In this document: piece by piece, positions 7,660-14,778 of the stretch
Layout of the letters: every line of letters begins with the position of its first letter
How positions within the stretch are numbered: position 1 is the stretch's first letter
Assembly: GCA_022865555.1 (NCBI GenBank)
Contig: JALHTD010000463.1
Coordinates: 1-29,567 of the forward strand
Origin: Thermoanaerobaculaceae bacterium
GTDB taxonomy: Bacteria; Acidobacteriota; Thermoanaerobaculia; Thermoanaerobaculales; Thermoanaerobaculaceae
Length of the DNA stretch: 29,567 bases
Direction: 5' to 3'
The notes under the pieces: model-generated
Told to the model about the DNA's origin: nothing
What the model saw: only the letters and a program-made list of their open reading frames with translations
Databases searched by the model: none
Position numbers and translations under genes: made by a program

Positions 7660-8669
7660 GCGTGATGCTCATCCCACTGGCGTTCGTGCTGGCGCTCCTG
7701 CTCGGGCTCTACTTCACACCGCTGGCGCGCGAGGCGGCGCTGCGCTTCGGGATCGTGGACCGTCCCGACGGCCGGCTCAAGCAGCAGACAACACCGGTGC
7801 CGTACCTTGGGGGCCTCGCGGTCTTCCTGGCCTACTTGGTGGCCCTCGGCATGGTGTTCGCGTTCGACACCCTGCTGCTCGGCCTGCTTCTGGCTGGCAC
7901 CCTCACGCTGCTCGTCGGGCTGGTGGACGATTTCGGCGTGTTGACCCCGGCCGCAAAGCTCGCCGGGCAGGCGGTGGCTGTGTTAGTGCTGCTGCGCAGC
8001 GGCGCGGTCATCGAGTTGACCGAGGTGCCCCAGGGGTTGCGCTGGCCGCTCGCTGCCCTGTGGCTGTTCGCAGTCTGCAACGCCTTCAACCTGCTGGACA
8101 TCATGGACGGGCTCGCGGCCGGAGTCGGGACCGTCGCTGCCCTCGCGTTCGGGGTGGTGGCGCTCGCCACGGGGGAGTACCCCGAGGCTGCGGCCAGCTT
8201 CGCGCTGGCCGGAGCGCTTGTGGGGTTCCTGGTCTTCAACTTCCAGCCGGCCCGTATCTACCTCGGGGACGCCGGCTCGCTGGCGATCGGGATCACGCTC
8301 GGCGCGCTGGCCCTTGCGATCCGCTGGAGCGAGAGGAGCGCGGCGGGGTTCCTCGCGCCTCTCGCCATCCTGGCCGTGCCCCTGGCCGACACTGCCTACG
8401 TGAGCGTGCTGCGCGCCCGCGCCGGCAGGCCGTTCTGGCACGGCAGCCAGGACCACTTTCCACTGCGCCTGCACCGCCTGCTGGACGGTAGCGTGCGCAG
8501 GACCGTGACCGCAGTCCTCGGCGTGGCCGTCGTGGGCGCGATGGTGGGCGTGGGGACCGCGACGCTCTGGGCGTGGGAGGTGGGGGTGTGGGCCCTCGGT
8601 GTCTACGGGCTCGGGTTCGTGGTCCTGCTGATCGTGCTGGTGCGGGTGCGGATGGAGGCGCCGCGGTGA
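7656..8669 (+). CDS. Polyprenyl-phosphate sugar-1-phosphate transferase (WecA/TagO/MraY superfamily)
   Basis: 337 residues from a GTG start overlapping the preceding TGA. About ten membrane helices. Superfamily signatures: FGIVDRPDGRLKQQTTPVPYLGGLAVF near residues 32-55, the metal-binding pair D91-D92 in LVGLVDDFG, N-A-F-N-L-L-D148-I-M-D151-G-L-A in the cytoplasmic catalytic loop, FQPARIYLGDAGS, and a terminal HGSQDHFPLRLHRL loop, which corresponds to the His-rich substrate loop. The enzyme moves a sugar-1-phosphate from a UDP-sugar to undecaprenyl phosphate, the initiating step of glycan assembly; the peptidoglycan enzyme MraY itself is unlikely because of the loop sequence and the glycosyltransferase context. 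It is the probable initiator for the transferases around it. Confidence 0.9.
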   Translation: MSVMLIPLAFVLALLLGLYFTPLAREAALRFGIVDRPDGRLKQQTTPVPYLGGLAVFLAYLVALGMVFAFDTLLLGLLLAGTLTLLVGLVDDFGVLTPAAKLAGQAVAVLVLLRSGAVIELTEVPQGLRWPLAALWLFAVCNAFNLLDIMDGLAAGVGTVAALAFGVVALATGEYPEAAASFALAGALVGFLVFNFQPARIYLGDAGSLAIGITLGALALAIRWSERSAAGFLAPLAILAVPLADTAYVSVLRARAGRPFWHGSQDHFPLRLHRLLDGSVRRTVTAVLGVAVVGAMVGVGTATLWAWEVGVWALGVYGLGFVVLLIVLVRVRMEAPR

Positions 8670-9961
8670 GGCGCATCGTGGTGCTCGGGGCCGGCCTCAC
8701 CGGGCTCTCGGCCGCCTACCACCTCAGGGAGCGCGGGGTGGCCGCGGAGGTTCTCGAGAGGGACGCGGGGCCGGGCGGAGCGTGCAGGACGGTGGAGAGG
8801 AACGGGTTCTCCTTCGACCTCACCGGGCACCTCCTCCACCTCGCACGGGCGGAGAGCCGGCAACTCCTCGGGTCGTTGGGTGTGAGGAGGGCGCTTCGGA
8901 GCCACCGGAGGCGGGCAAGCGTCGCGCTGGCCGGGGCCGTCACGCCGTATCCGATCCAGATCAACACGTACCGATTGCCGCGCGAGGTGCGGCGGGACTG
9001 CCTCGTCGGTTTCGTCGAGGCACGAATGCGGCCGGAGGAGCCGAGCGGCGAGCGGACCACCTTTGCCGACTGGGTCATGAGCCAGTTCGGTGAGGGCTTT
9101 GCAAAGCACTTCTTCTTCCCCTACAACCGCAAGCTGTACTGCACGGACCCCGCGGAGCTGACCAGCGACTGGGTGGGGCGCTATGTGCCGCGCCCCTCCC
9201 TCGTCGATGTGATCGAAGGGTCGCTCGGGCTCTACCGCAAGGCGGTCGGCTACAACGCCACGTTCTTCTACCCCCGCCGGGGCGGGATCCAGCTCCTCGC
9301 GGATGCCGTTGCCGCGACGCTTCCTCCGCTGCGCCTGGGGGTCCCGGTGCGGGCCGTGCACCTGGGCGCGCGCGAGCTGGTGCTGGACTCCGGCGAAACC
9401 GTGGGGTGGGACGTGCTGATCGCCACGGCGCCGCTGCCGCACCTGGCGGCGATGACGGCCGACCTGCCCACCGAGCTGCGGCACGCGGCGGCGCGCCTGC
9501 GAGCGGTCGGAGTCGTGAACCTGAACCTGGGCGTGCGGGGTCCCGCACCGCGGAGGGAGCACTGGCTCTACGTGCCCGAGGAGAGGTTCCCGTTCTACCG
9601 TGTCGGGATTCCCTCCAACCACGGTGACGTGGCGCCGCCCGGCTGCCACACGCTCTCGGTGGAAGTCAGCGTGCCCGCCGGCGCCCCGGCCCCTGCGGAC
9701 CTGGCCGAGCGCTGCCTCGCCGGGCTCTCGGAGCTCGGGCTGCTGCGGGACCGCTCGAGCGTGGAGGTCACGGAGCAGATCCGCCTCGACCCCGCGTACG
9801 TGATCTTCGACGCGGCCCGGCCGGGACTGGTGGCCTCGCTGCGCGATCACTACCTCGCCTCCGGCGTGCTGCTCTCGGGCCGCTGGGCGGAGTGGAAGTA
9901 CTCCACGATGGAGGACGCCCTCTGGGACGGGGCGGCGGTGGCCCGGCGGGTGGCGTCGTGA
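8666..9961 (+). CDS. FAD-dependent amine-oxidase-family protein (protoporphyrinogen-oxidase-like)
   Basis: 431 residues from a GTG that overlaps the preceding TGA; the open frame extends further upstream but the dinucleotide-binding strand starts immediately after this GTG. G8-A-G-L-T-G13 is the Rossmann GxGxxG, followed by an acidic residue in VLERDAGPGG and FDLTGHLLHL, the FAD-contact segment. A middle portion reads FFFPYNRKLYCTDPAEL, and the C-terminus contains SGRWAEWKYSTMEDALWDG, corresponding to the second FAD motif. These features match the amine oxidase/protoporphyrinogen oxidase/UDP-galactopyranose mutase superfamily. Because it lies between the initiating transferase and a GT4 gene with 4-nt overlaps on both sides, a role in modifying a sugar or lipid carrier is more likely than haem synthesis; this is inference. 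Confidence 0.83.
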   Translation: MRRIVVLGAGLTGLSAAYHLRERGVAAEVLERDAGPGGACRTVERNGFSFDLTGHLLHLARAESRQLLGSLGVRRALRSHRRRASVALAGAVTPYPIQINTYRLPREVRRDCLVGFVEARMRPEEPSGERTTFADWVMSQFGEGFAKHFFFPYNRKLYCTDPAELTSDWVGRYVPRPSLVDVIEGSLGLYRKAVGYNATFFYPRRGGIQLLADAVAATLPPLRLGVPVRAVHLGARELVLDSGETVGWDVLIATAPLPHLAAMTADLPTELRHAAARLRAVGVVNLNLGVRGPAPRREHWLYVPEERFPFYRVGIPSNHGDVAPPGCHTLSVEVSVPAGAPAPADLAERCLAGLSELGLLRDRSSVEVTEQIRLDPAYVIFDAARPGLVASLRDHYLASGVLLSGRWAEWKYSTMEDALWDGAAVARRVAS

Positions 9962-11112
9962 GGCCGCTGCGCGTCATGCACGCGATCACGATGCTCGAGC
10001 TGGGCGGAGCCCAGCGCAACACGCTCGACACCGTTGCCTCGCTCGACCGCCGCGAGTTCGCGGTCGCCCTCACGTGTGCGAGCCAGGGGGAACTGCTCCC
10101 GGAAGCTCGAGCGCTTGCCGATGTGGAGCTGTTCGAGCTGCCCCACCTGCGGCGGGAGGTGCGGCCGCTCGCTGACATGCGCGCACTCTCCGAGTTGCGG
10201 CGGGCGATGCGGCGGTTTCGGCCGGAGGTCGTTCACACCCACTGCTCCAAGGCCGGGATCCTCGGGCGCCTGGCCGCCCGCCGCGAGGGCGTGCCGGTAG
10301 TGATCCACTCGATCCACGGCTTCGGCTTCGGGCCGCATCAACCCTCTCTCGTGCGTTTCGCGTTCCTGACCGCCGAGCGGCTGGCCTCGCGCTGGACCAC
10401 GACGTTCGTCGCGGTCTCCCGGCGCAACCTGGAGGAGGGCGTGCGTCTGGGGCTCTTCCCCGCCTCGCGCGCGCGGGTGATCCGGTCGGGGGTCGACCTG
10501 GCGTCGTTCGCGTCGCACCGGGGTGGCAACGCTCTCCGGCGAGAGCTCGGGATCCCGGTTGACGCGCCGCTGGTGGTGCAGATCGCGTGCTTCAAGGCGC
10601 AGAAGGCGCCCGAGCGGTTCGTCGAGGTCGCGGCGCGCTTGGCGTCCGGCTTTCCCGCGGCGCACTTCTTGCTCGTGGGGGACGGGGCGCTTCGGCGGCG
10701 GCTCGAGCGACTCCGGCGCGAGCACGGTCTGGAGGGGCGTCTCCACCTGCCGGGGTGGCGGCGGGACGTGCCGGCGATCTACGACGCCGCCACGGTGGTG
10801 ACGCTCACGTCGCGTTTCGAGGGGCTGCCGCGGGTGCTCGTCGAGGCGCTCGCGGCAGGCGTTCCGGTGGTGGCGATGGCGGTGGACGGTGTGAACGAGG
10901 TGGTCCGCGACCGAGAGAACGGCTTCCTCGTACCGCCCGATGATGTGGCCGGCGTGGCGGAGCGCGTCGGCGAGATCCTCCGCGACGGCGCGCTGCGGTC
11001 GCGCCTTTCGGCTCAAGCGCTGGAAGGGCTGCAGGAGTTCGGGCGGGAAGCGATGGTGCGGCAGCAGGAGGAGTTGTACCGGGAGCTGGCATGCCAGGCT
11101 GGTTTGCGCTAA
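9958..11112 (+). CDS. GT4-type glycosyltransferase
   Basis: 384 residues from the GTG in the GTGA overlap at 9958-9961; the protein then opens with RPLRVMHAITMLELGGAQRNTLD, the typical first strand and GGA(Q/E) loop of this family. VVHTHCSKAGILGRLAAR and HSIHGFGFG are acceptor-half motifs; IRSGVDLASF marks the domain linker; the donor half has VVQIACFKAQKAPERFVE, LVGDGALRRRLE and E-x7-E (EGLPRVLVE) followed by AGVPVVAMAVDGVNEVV. It resembles capsule and EPS glycosyltransferases of the WcaI/PelF-like broad group. The 3' end overlaps the prepilin peptidase gene by 22 nt. Confidence 0.89.
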   Translation: MRPLRVMHAITMLELGGAQRNTLDTVASLDRREFAVALTCASQGELLPEARALADVELFELPHLRREVRPLADMRALSELRRAMRRFRPEVVHTHCSKAGILGRLAARREGVPVVIHSIHGFGFGPHQPSLVRFAFLTAERLASRWTTTFVAVSRRNLEEGVRLGLFPASRARVIRSGVDLASFASHRGGNALRRELGIPVDAPLVVQIACFKAQKAPERFVEVAARLASGFPAAHFLLVGDGALRRRLERLRREHGLEGRLHLPGWRRDVPAIYDAATVVTLTSRFEGLPRVLVEALAAGVPVVAMAVDGVNEVVRDRENGFLVPPDDVAGVAERVGEILRDGALRSRLSAQALEGLQEFGREAMVRQQEELYRELACQAGLR

Positions 11113-11864
11113 CGGTCGCCGCCGCCTACGGGACGGTGTTCGGGAGCTTCCTGAACGTGGTGGTGCACCGCCTGCCGCGTGGGATGTCGCTGCTTCGGCC
11201 CGGCTCTCACTGCCCGGCGTGCGGTGCCCCGGTGCGCTGGTTCGACAACGTCCCGGTGCTCTCCTACCTGCTGCTCAGTGGGCGATGCCGCGCCTGCCGG
11301 GTGGCCATCTCGCCGCGCTACCCGCTCGTGGAGCTCGCGAGCGGGGCACTCACCGTGGCGGTCGTTGCGCGCTTCGGCTTGACGTTGCAGGGCCTGGAGG
11401 CAATGCTGCTGGTGATGCTGCTGCTGCCGCTGGCGTTCATAGACCTGGAGCACCACCTGCTCCCGGACGTGCTGACGTTGCCCGGGATCGCCGTGGGCCT
11501 CGCGGGCTCGCTTGCGGGTGGGCTGGTCCCGCTTCTCGACGCGGCGACCGGGGCAGCGGTCGGAGCGGCGGTGCCGTACGCGGTGATCGTGATCTATCGC
11601 TGGCTGCGCGGCGCCGAGGGGATGGGGCTCGGCGACGTCAAGCTGCTGGCGATGATCGGGGCGTTCCTGGGCTGGCGTGGCGTTCTTCTCACGCTGGGCC
11701 TGGCGGCCACTGCCGGCGCGCTCCTCGGGCTCACGCTGATCGCGCTCGGAAGAGGGAAAAGGGACACCGAGTTGCCGTTCGGAACGGTTCTGGCGTTCGC
11801 CGCGATGATCGTGCTCTTCGCCGGGGACCGACTGCTGATCGGTCTGGGGTGGGTCCGGCCATGA
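11091..11864 (+). CDS. pilD: Type IV prepilin peptidase / N-methyltransferase (PilD-type)
   Basis: 257 residues, ATG at 11091 inside the end of the preceding glycosyltransferase. This inner-membrane aspartic protease cleaves the leader of type IV pilins and type II secretion pseudopilins and methylates the new N-terminus. Visible features: GSFLNVVVHRLPRG at 18-31; a cytoplasmic zinc site C41-x2-C44 and C66-x2-C69; the catalytic D118 in AFIDLEHHLLPD and D182 in GMGLGDVKLL; about eight membrane helices. All family residues are present, so it should be active. No pilin or secretion genes are in the window, so its substrates are elsewhere. Placement inside a glycan operon, next to an NtrB/NtrC-like pair as in pilS/pilR systems, suggests coordinated control of pili and surface sugars. 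Confidence 0.93.
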   Translation: MPGWFALTVAAAYGTVFGSFLNVVVHRLPRGMSLLRPGSHCPACGAPVRWFDNVPVLSYLLLSGRCRACRVAISPRYPLVELASGALTVAVVARFGLTLQGLEAMLLVMLLLPLAFIDLEHHLLPDVLTLPGIAVGLAGSLAGGLVPLLDAATGAAVGAAVPYAVIVIYRWLRGAEGMGLGDVKLLAMIGAFLGWRGVLLTLGLAATAGALLGLTLIALGRGKRDTELPFGTVLAFAAMIVLFAGDRLLIGLGWVRP

Positions 11865-13510
11865 CCAGCGGCCTGCCCTCCCACCGGTTCCGCGAGGCGC
11901 AACTGCTCATCGGGGCCGCGCTCCTGATGCTGGTGGGGATGGTCGTCGTGGAGATGGTCGGGATGCTGGCTGTGGCGCGCCTGGTCGAGGACGAGGCGCG
12001 GCGCGCCTCGATGGCGGCCGCGCACCTCGCCGCCTCCCGGATCGCGGGCGGCGAGTCCGCGCGCTTTGCCGCGGCGCTCCGGCAGGAAGGGTGGGGTCTC
12101 GCGGTGCTCGTCAGCGGCAGGGTCGTCGAGCGGGTTGGACAGGCGGGCCCCTCGGAGCCGGCATGGTGGCCGTGGGAGTCGCGGGAGCAGTGGGAGCGGG
12201 CCGGGCAGCGCGTGGGGGGACCGGTCGCAAGGGGCGACGGAAGCGTGTTTGTCGCCTACCAACCGCTGGCGGACGGCCGCGTGGTCCGGGCAGTGGTGCC
12301 GGCATCGGGCGCGGGCGCCGTTGGGCGCCTGCGCGACGTGGGTGCAGCACTCGCGCTGGTGGTCGCGGTGGGCGGGGGTCTGCTGGCGTGGGCGCTGATC
12401 GCCCGTGTGCTCGCCCCCTACCGCGAGCTGCTCGCGGAGGCGGTGCGGGTGACACGGAAACCCGGTGGGGAGGCCGAGGACCGCTTCCTGGTCGAAACGT
12501 TCCGCGACACCGTGCGGCGCCTCGAGGTCTCGGAGGCGGCTCTGCGTCGGCGGGCGGATGACCTGGAGGTGCTCGCGGAGGTGCTGACGCGGGGCTCCGC
12601 CGCCGGGGTGGTGATCACCGACCCCGGGGGCACCGTGCGGGCCGCCAACTCAGCGGCCGCCGAGCTCGCCCCTGATCTGGCGGTCGGCGGGGCTCTCCCG
12701 GCGACGTTGGCCGCTGGCGAGCGGAGCAGACGGCTTTCGGAGCGGGTCGTGGAGGTGCGGCGACTCCCGCTGCTGGCGGACAGCGGGGCAGCCCAAGGGG
12801 AGGTACTGTTTCTGACCGACCGGACGAGCGTGGAGGCGCTCGAGCGGGCCCTCGCCGAGCGCGAGCAGATGGCGGCCCTGGGTGAGCTGGCTGCGGGGAT
12901 GACCCACGAGCTGCGCAATGCCCTCGCCACCATGCGCGGCTACCTGCGCCTGCTCCCCGACGCCAAGCGTGAGGATCGCGCGCGCTTCGTGGCCGCCATC
13001 AACGACGAGGCGGAAGGTCTGGCCGAGCTGTTGGACCGCTTCCTTCGCTTCGCGCAGCCGCGCGAGCTCCGGCGCGAGCCGGTCGAGCTGCTGGCGCTCG
13101 TCGAGGAGGCGGCGCGCAAGGTGCGCACCGCGTTTCCCGACATCACCCTGGGAGTCGAGGGCGCGCCGATCACCACGGTGGGCGATGCGCTGGCGCTCGG
13201 CGTCGTCGTGGAGAACCTCCTGCGCAACGCGGCCGAGGCGGTCTCGAGCCAGGGTGGCTCGGTACTGGCGCGGGTGGAATCCTCCCCCGGCATGGCGCGA
13301 GTCGTGGTGGAGGACGAGGGGCCTGGGGTGAGCGACGAGCTGCGGGGACGGCTGTTCCTGCCGTTCGCCTCCAGCAAGGCTTCCGGTGGTCTCGGTCTCG
13401 CCCTCGCGCGCCGCTTCGCGCGCCTGCACGGGGGCGACGTCGGGCACGAACCCCGGCCTGGGGGCGGGTCTCGCTTCGTGGTCTGGCTACCCCTCCAGGG
13501 GGTCGCATGA
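11861..13510 (+). CDS. Membrane-bound sensor histidine kinase (NtrB/PilS type)
   Basis: 549 residues starting at an ATGA overlap with the prepilin peptidase. Two membrane helices, at about 13-41 and 157-186, enclose a periplasmic sensor region of about 115 residues with no recognisable fold. After the second helix comes a HAMP-like/coiled segment and a PAS-like domain (about 240-320, GVVITDPGGTVRAANSAAAEL). The dimerisation/phosphoacceptor box reads AAGMTHELRNALATMRGYL with His349. The ATPase half has the N box VVENLLRNAAEAV, DEGPGVSDELRGRLFLPFASSKASGGLGLALARRF as G1/F/G2 boxes. It should phosphorylate the response regulator directly downstream, with which it overlaps by 4 nt. The signal is unknown. 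Confidence 0.92.
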   Translation: MTSGLPSHRFREAQLLIGAALLMLVGMVVVEMVGMLAVARLVEDEARRASMAAAHLAASRIAGGESARFAAALRQEGWGLAVLVSGRVVERVGQAGPSEPAWWPWESREQWERAGQRVGGPVARGDGSVFVAYQPLADGRVVRAVVPASGAGAVGRLRDVGAALALVVAVGGGLLAWALIARVLAPYRELLAEAVRVTRKPGGEAEDRFLVETFRDTVRRLEVSEAALRRRADDLEVLAEVLTRGSAAGVVITDPGGTVRAANSAAAELAPDLAVGGALPATLAAGERSRRLSERVVEVRRLPLLADSGAAQGEVLFLTDRTSVEALERALAEREQMAALGELAAGMTHELRNALATMRGYLRLLPDAKREDRARFVAAINDEAEGLAELLDRFLRFAQPRELRREPVELLALVEEAARKVRTAFPDITLGVEGAPITTVGDALALGVVVENLLRNAAEAVSSQGGSVLARVESSPGMARVVVEDEGPGVSDELRGRLFLPFASSKASGGLGLALARRFARLHGGDVGHEPRPGGGSRFVVWLPLQGVA

Positions 13511-14778
13511 ACGCCCCGCTCCTCGTGGTCGAGGACCGCCGCAGCCTGGGCGAGATGCTGGCCGAAACGCTGCGCACGGAGGGGTACGATGTGGAGCTGG
13601 TGCTGCGGGGCGACACCGCGATGCAGCGCCTTCAGGAGAGTGGACCATACTTGGCGGTGCTCACCGACCTCAAGCTTCCGGGGGCAGACGGCCTGACGGT
13701 GCTGCGCACCGCTCGGACAGTCGACCCGCTGCTGCCGGTGTTCCTGATCACGGGCTACGCCACGGTGGAGACGGCCGTGGCGGCGCTCAAGCAGGGGGCG
13801 CGGGACTACTTCCCGAAGCCCCTTGACATGGAGCGCGTTCTGGAAGGCCTGCGCGCGGCCTGCGAGCCGAGGCGGGCGCTCCTGGCCACGCCCCCCACCG
13901 GCGAGGGACTCCCAGAACTCGTGGGCGCCGCCCCGGCGTTCGCAGGCGTGGTGACGGCGCTGCGCCGCGTGGCCCCCACCGACGCGGCCGTTCTCCTGCT
14001 CGGACCCTCGGGGAGCGGCAAGGAACTCTTCGCACGGGCTCTCCACCAGCTCTCGCGGCGGGGCGGAGGACCCTTCGTGCCCTTCAACTGCGCCGCGGTG
14101 CCCGAGAGTCTGGTGGAGTCGGAGCTGTTCGGGCACGAGCGGGGTGCGTTCACCGGCGCCAACGCCCGCCACGTCGGGCGCTTCGAGCAGGCCCACCGTG
14201 GCACGCTCTTCCTCGACGAGATCGGCGAGGTGCCGCTCTCGACGCAAGCCAAGCTGCTGCGCGCCCTCGAGGAGCACCGCATCACCCGGCTGGGTGGAGA
14301 GGGCGAGATCGTGGTTGACGTGCGCGTGGTGGCCGCGTCCAACCGCGACCTCGAGGACGCGGTCACCGGGGGCTCGTTCCGCCGCGACCTCTTCCACCGC
14401 CTGAACGTGTTCCCGATCCGGCTGCCTTCCCTCGTGGAGCGACGCGAGGACATCCCGGCCCTGACCCTCCACCTGCTGACACGCGCCGGTGGCCGCCACG
14501 GGGTTCCTGTGCCCACTCTGCGGCCTGCGGCGATGGCGGCCCTGGTGCTGGCGCCGTGGCCCGGGAACGTGCGGGAGCTCGCCAACCTGCTGGAGCGGGT
14601 GGTGATCCTGGCAGAGGGCCGCCCGGTGGGGGTGGCGGAGCTGGGGCTCGACGCGGCCGCGTGTCGGGAGGGCCTCGCGGACGCCCTCGCCCGCCGCCTC
14701 GCCGTCCGCCTTGCGGGGGGGGACTCCGAGGAGCTGGCCGGTTTCCTGGGTGTGTCGGCGGGCGAGCTGCAGCGCTAG
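13507..14778 (+). CDS. NtrC-family sigma-54-dependent response regulator with short C-terminus
   Basis: 423 residues, starting at an ATGA overlap with the kinase gene. Receiver domain 1-120: acidic pocket E9/D10, phosphoacceptor D54 in LTDLKLPGADG, T82 region LITGYATVE and the K in YFPKPLD. AAA+ domain about 140-375: Walker A G166-PSGSGKE, the sigma-54 contact GAFTGA intact at 213-218, Walker B TLFLDEIGEV, and the arginine-finger segments and WPGNVRELANLLERVV. The C-terminal Fis-type helix-turn-helix is recognisable (EELAGFLGVSAGELQR) but stops at that Arg, where other family members continue about seven more residues in the recognition helix. DNA binding may therefore be weak, dimer-dependent or absent. 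The stop codon is shared with selA in a CTAG palindrome. Confidence 0.92.
   Translation: MNAPLLVVEDRRSLGEMLAETLRTEGYDVELVLRGDTAMQRLQESGPYLAVLTDLKLPGADGLTVLRTARTVDPLLPVFLITGYATVETAVAALKQGARDYFPKPLDMERVLEGLRAACEPRRALLATPPTGEGLPELVGAAPAFAGVVTALRRVAPTDAAVLLLGPSGSGKELFARALHQLSRRGGGPFVPFNCAAVPESLVESELFGHERGAFTGANARHVGRFEQAHRGTLFLDEIGEVPLSTQAKLLRALEEHRITRLGGEGEIVVDVRVVAASNRDLEDAVTGGSFRRDLFHRLNVFPIRLPSLVERREDIPALTLHLLTRAGGRHGVPVPTLRPAAMAALVLAPWPGNVRELANLLERVVILAEGRPVGVAELGLDAAACREGLADALARRLAVRLAGGDSEELAGFLGVSAGELQR

Noticed and set aside
8666..9961. Genuine haem-pathway protoporphyrinogen oxidase (hemG/hemY)
   Set aside because: No other haem genes nearby and overlapping glycan genes on both sides; left as an amine-oxidase-family enzyme of unknown substrate.
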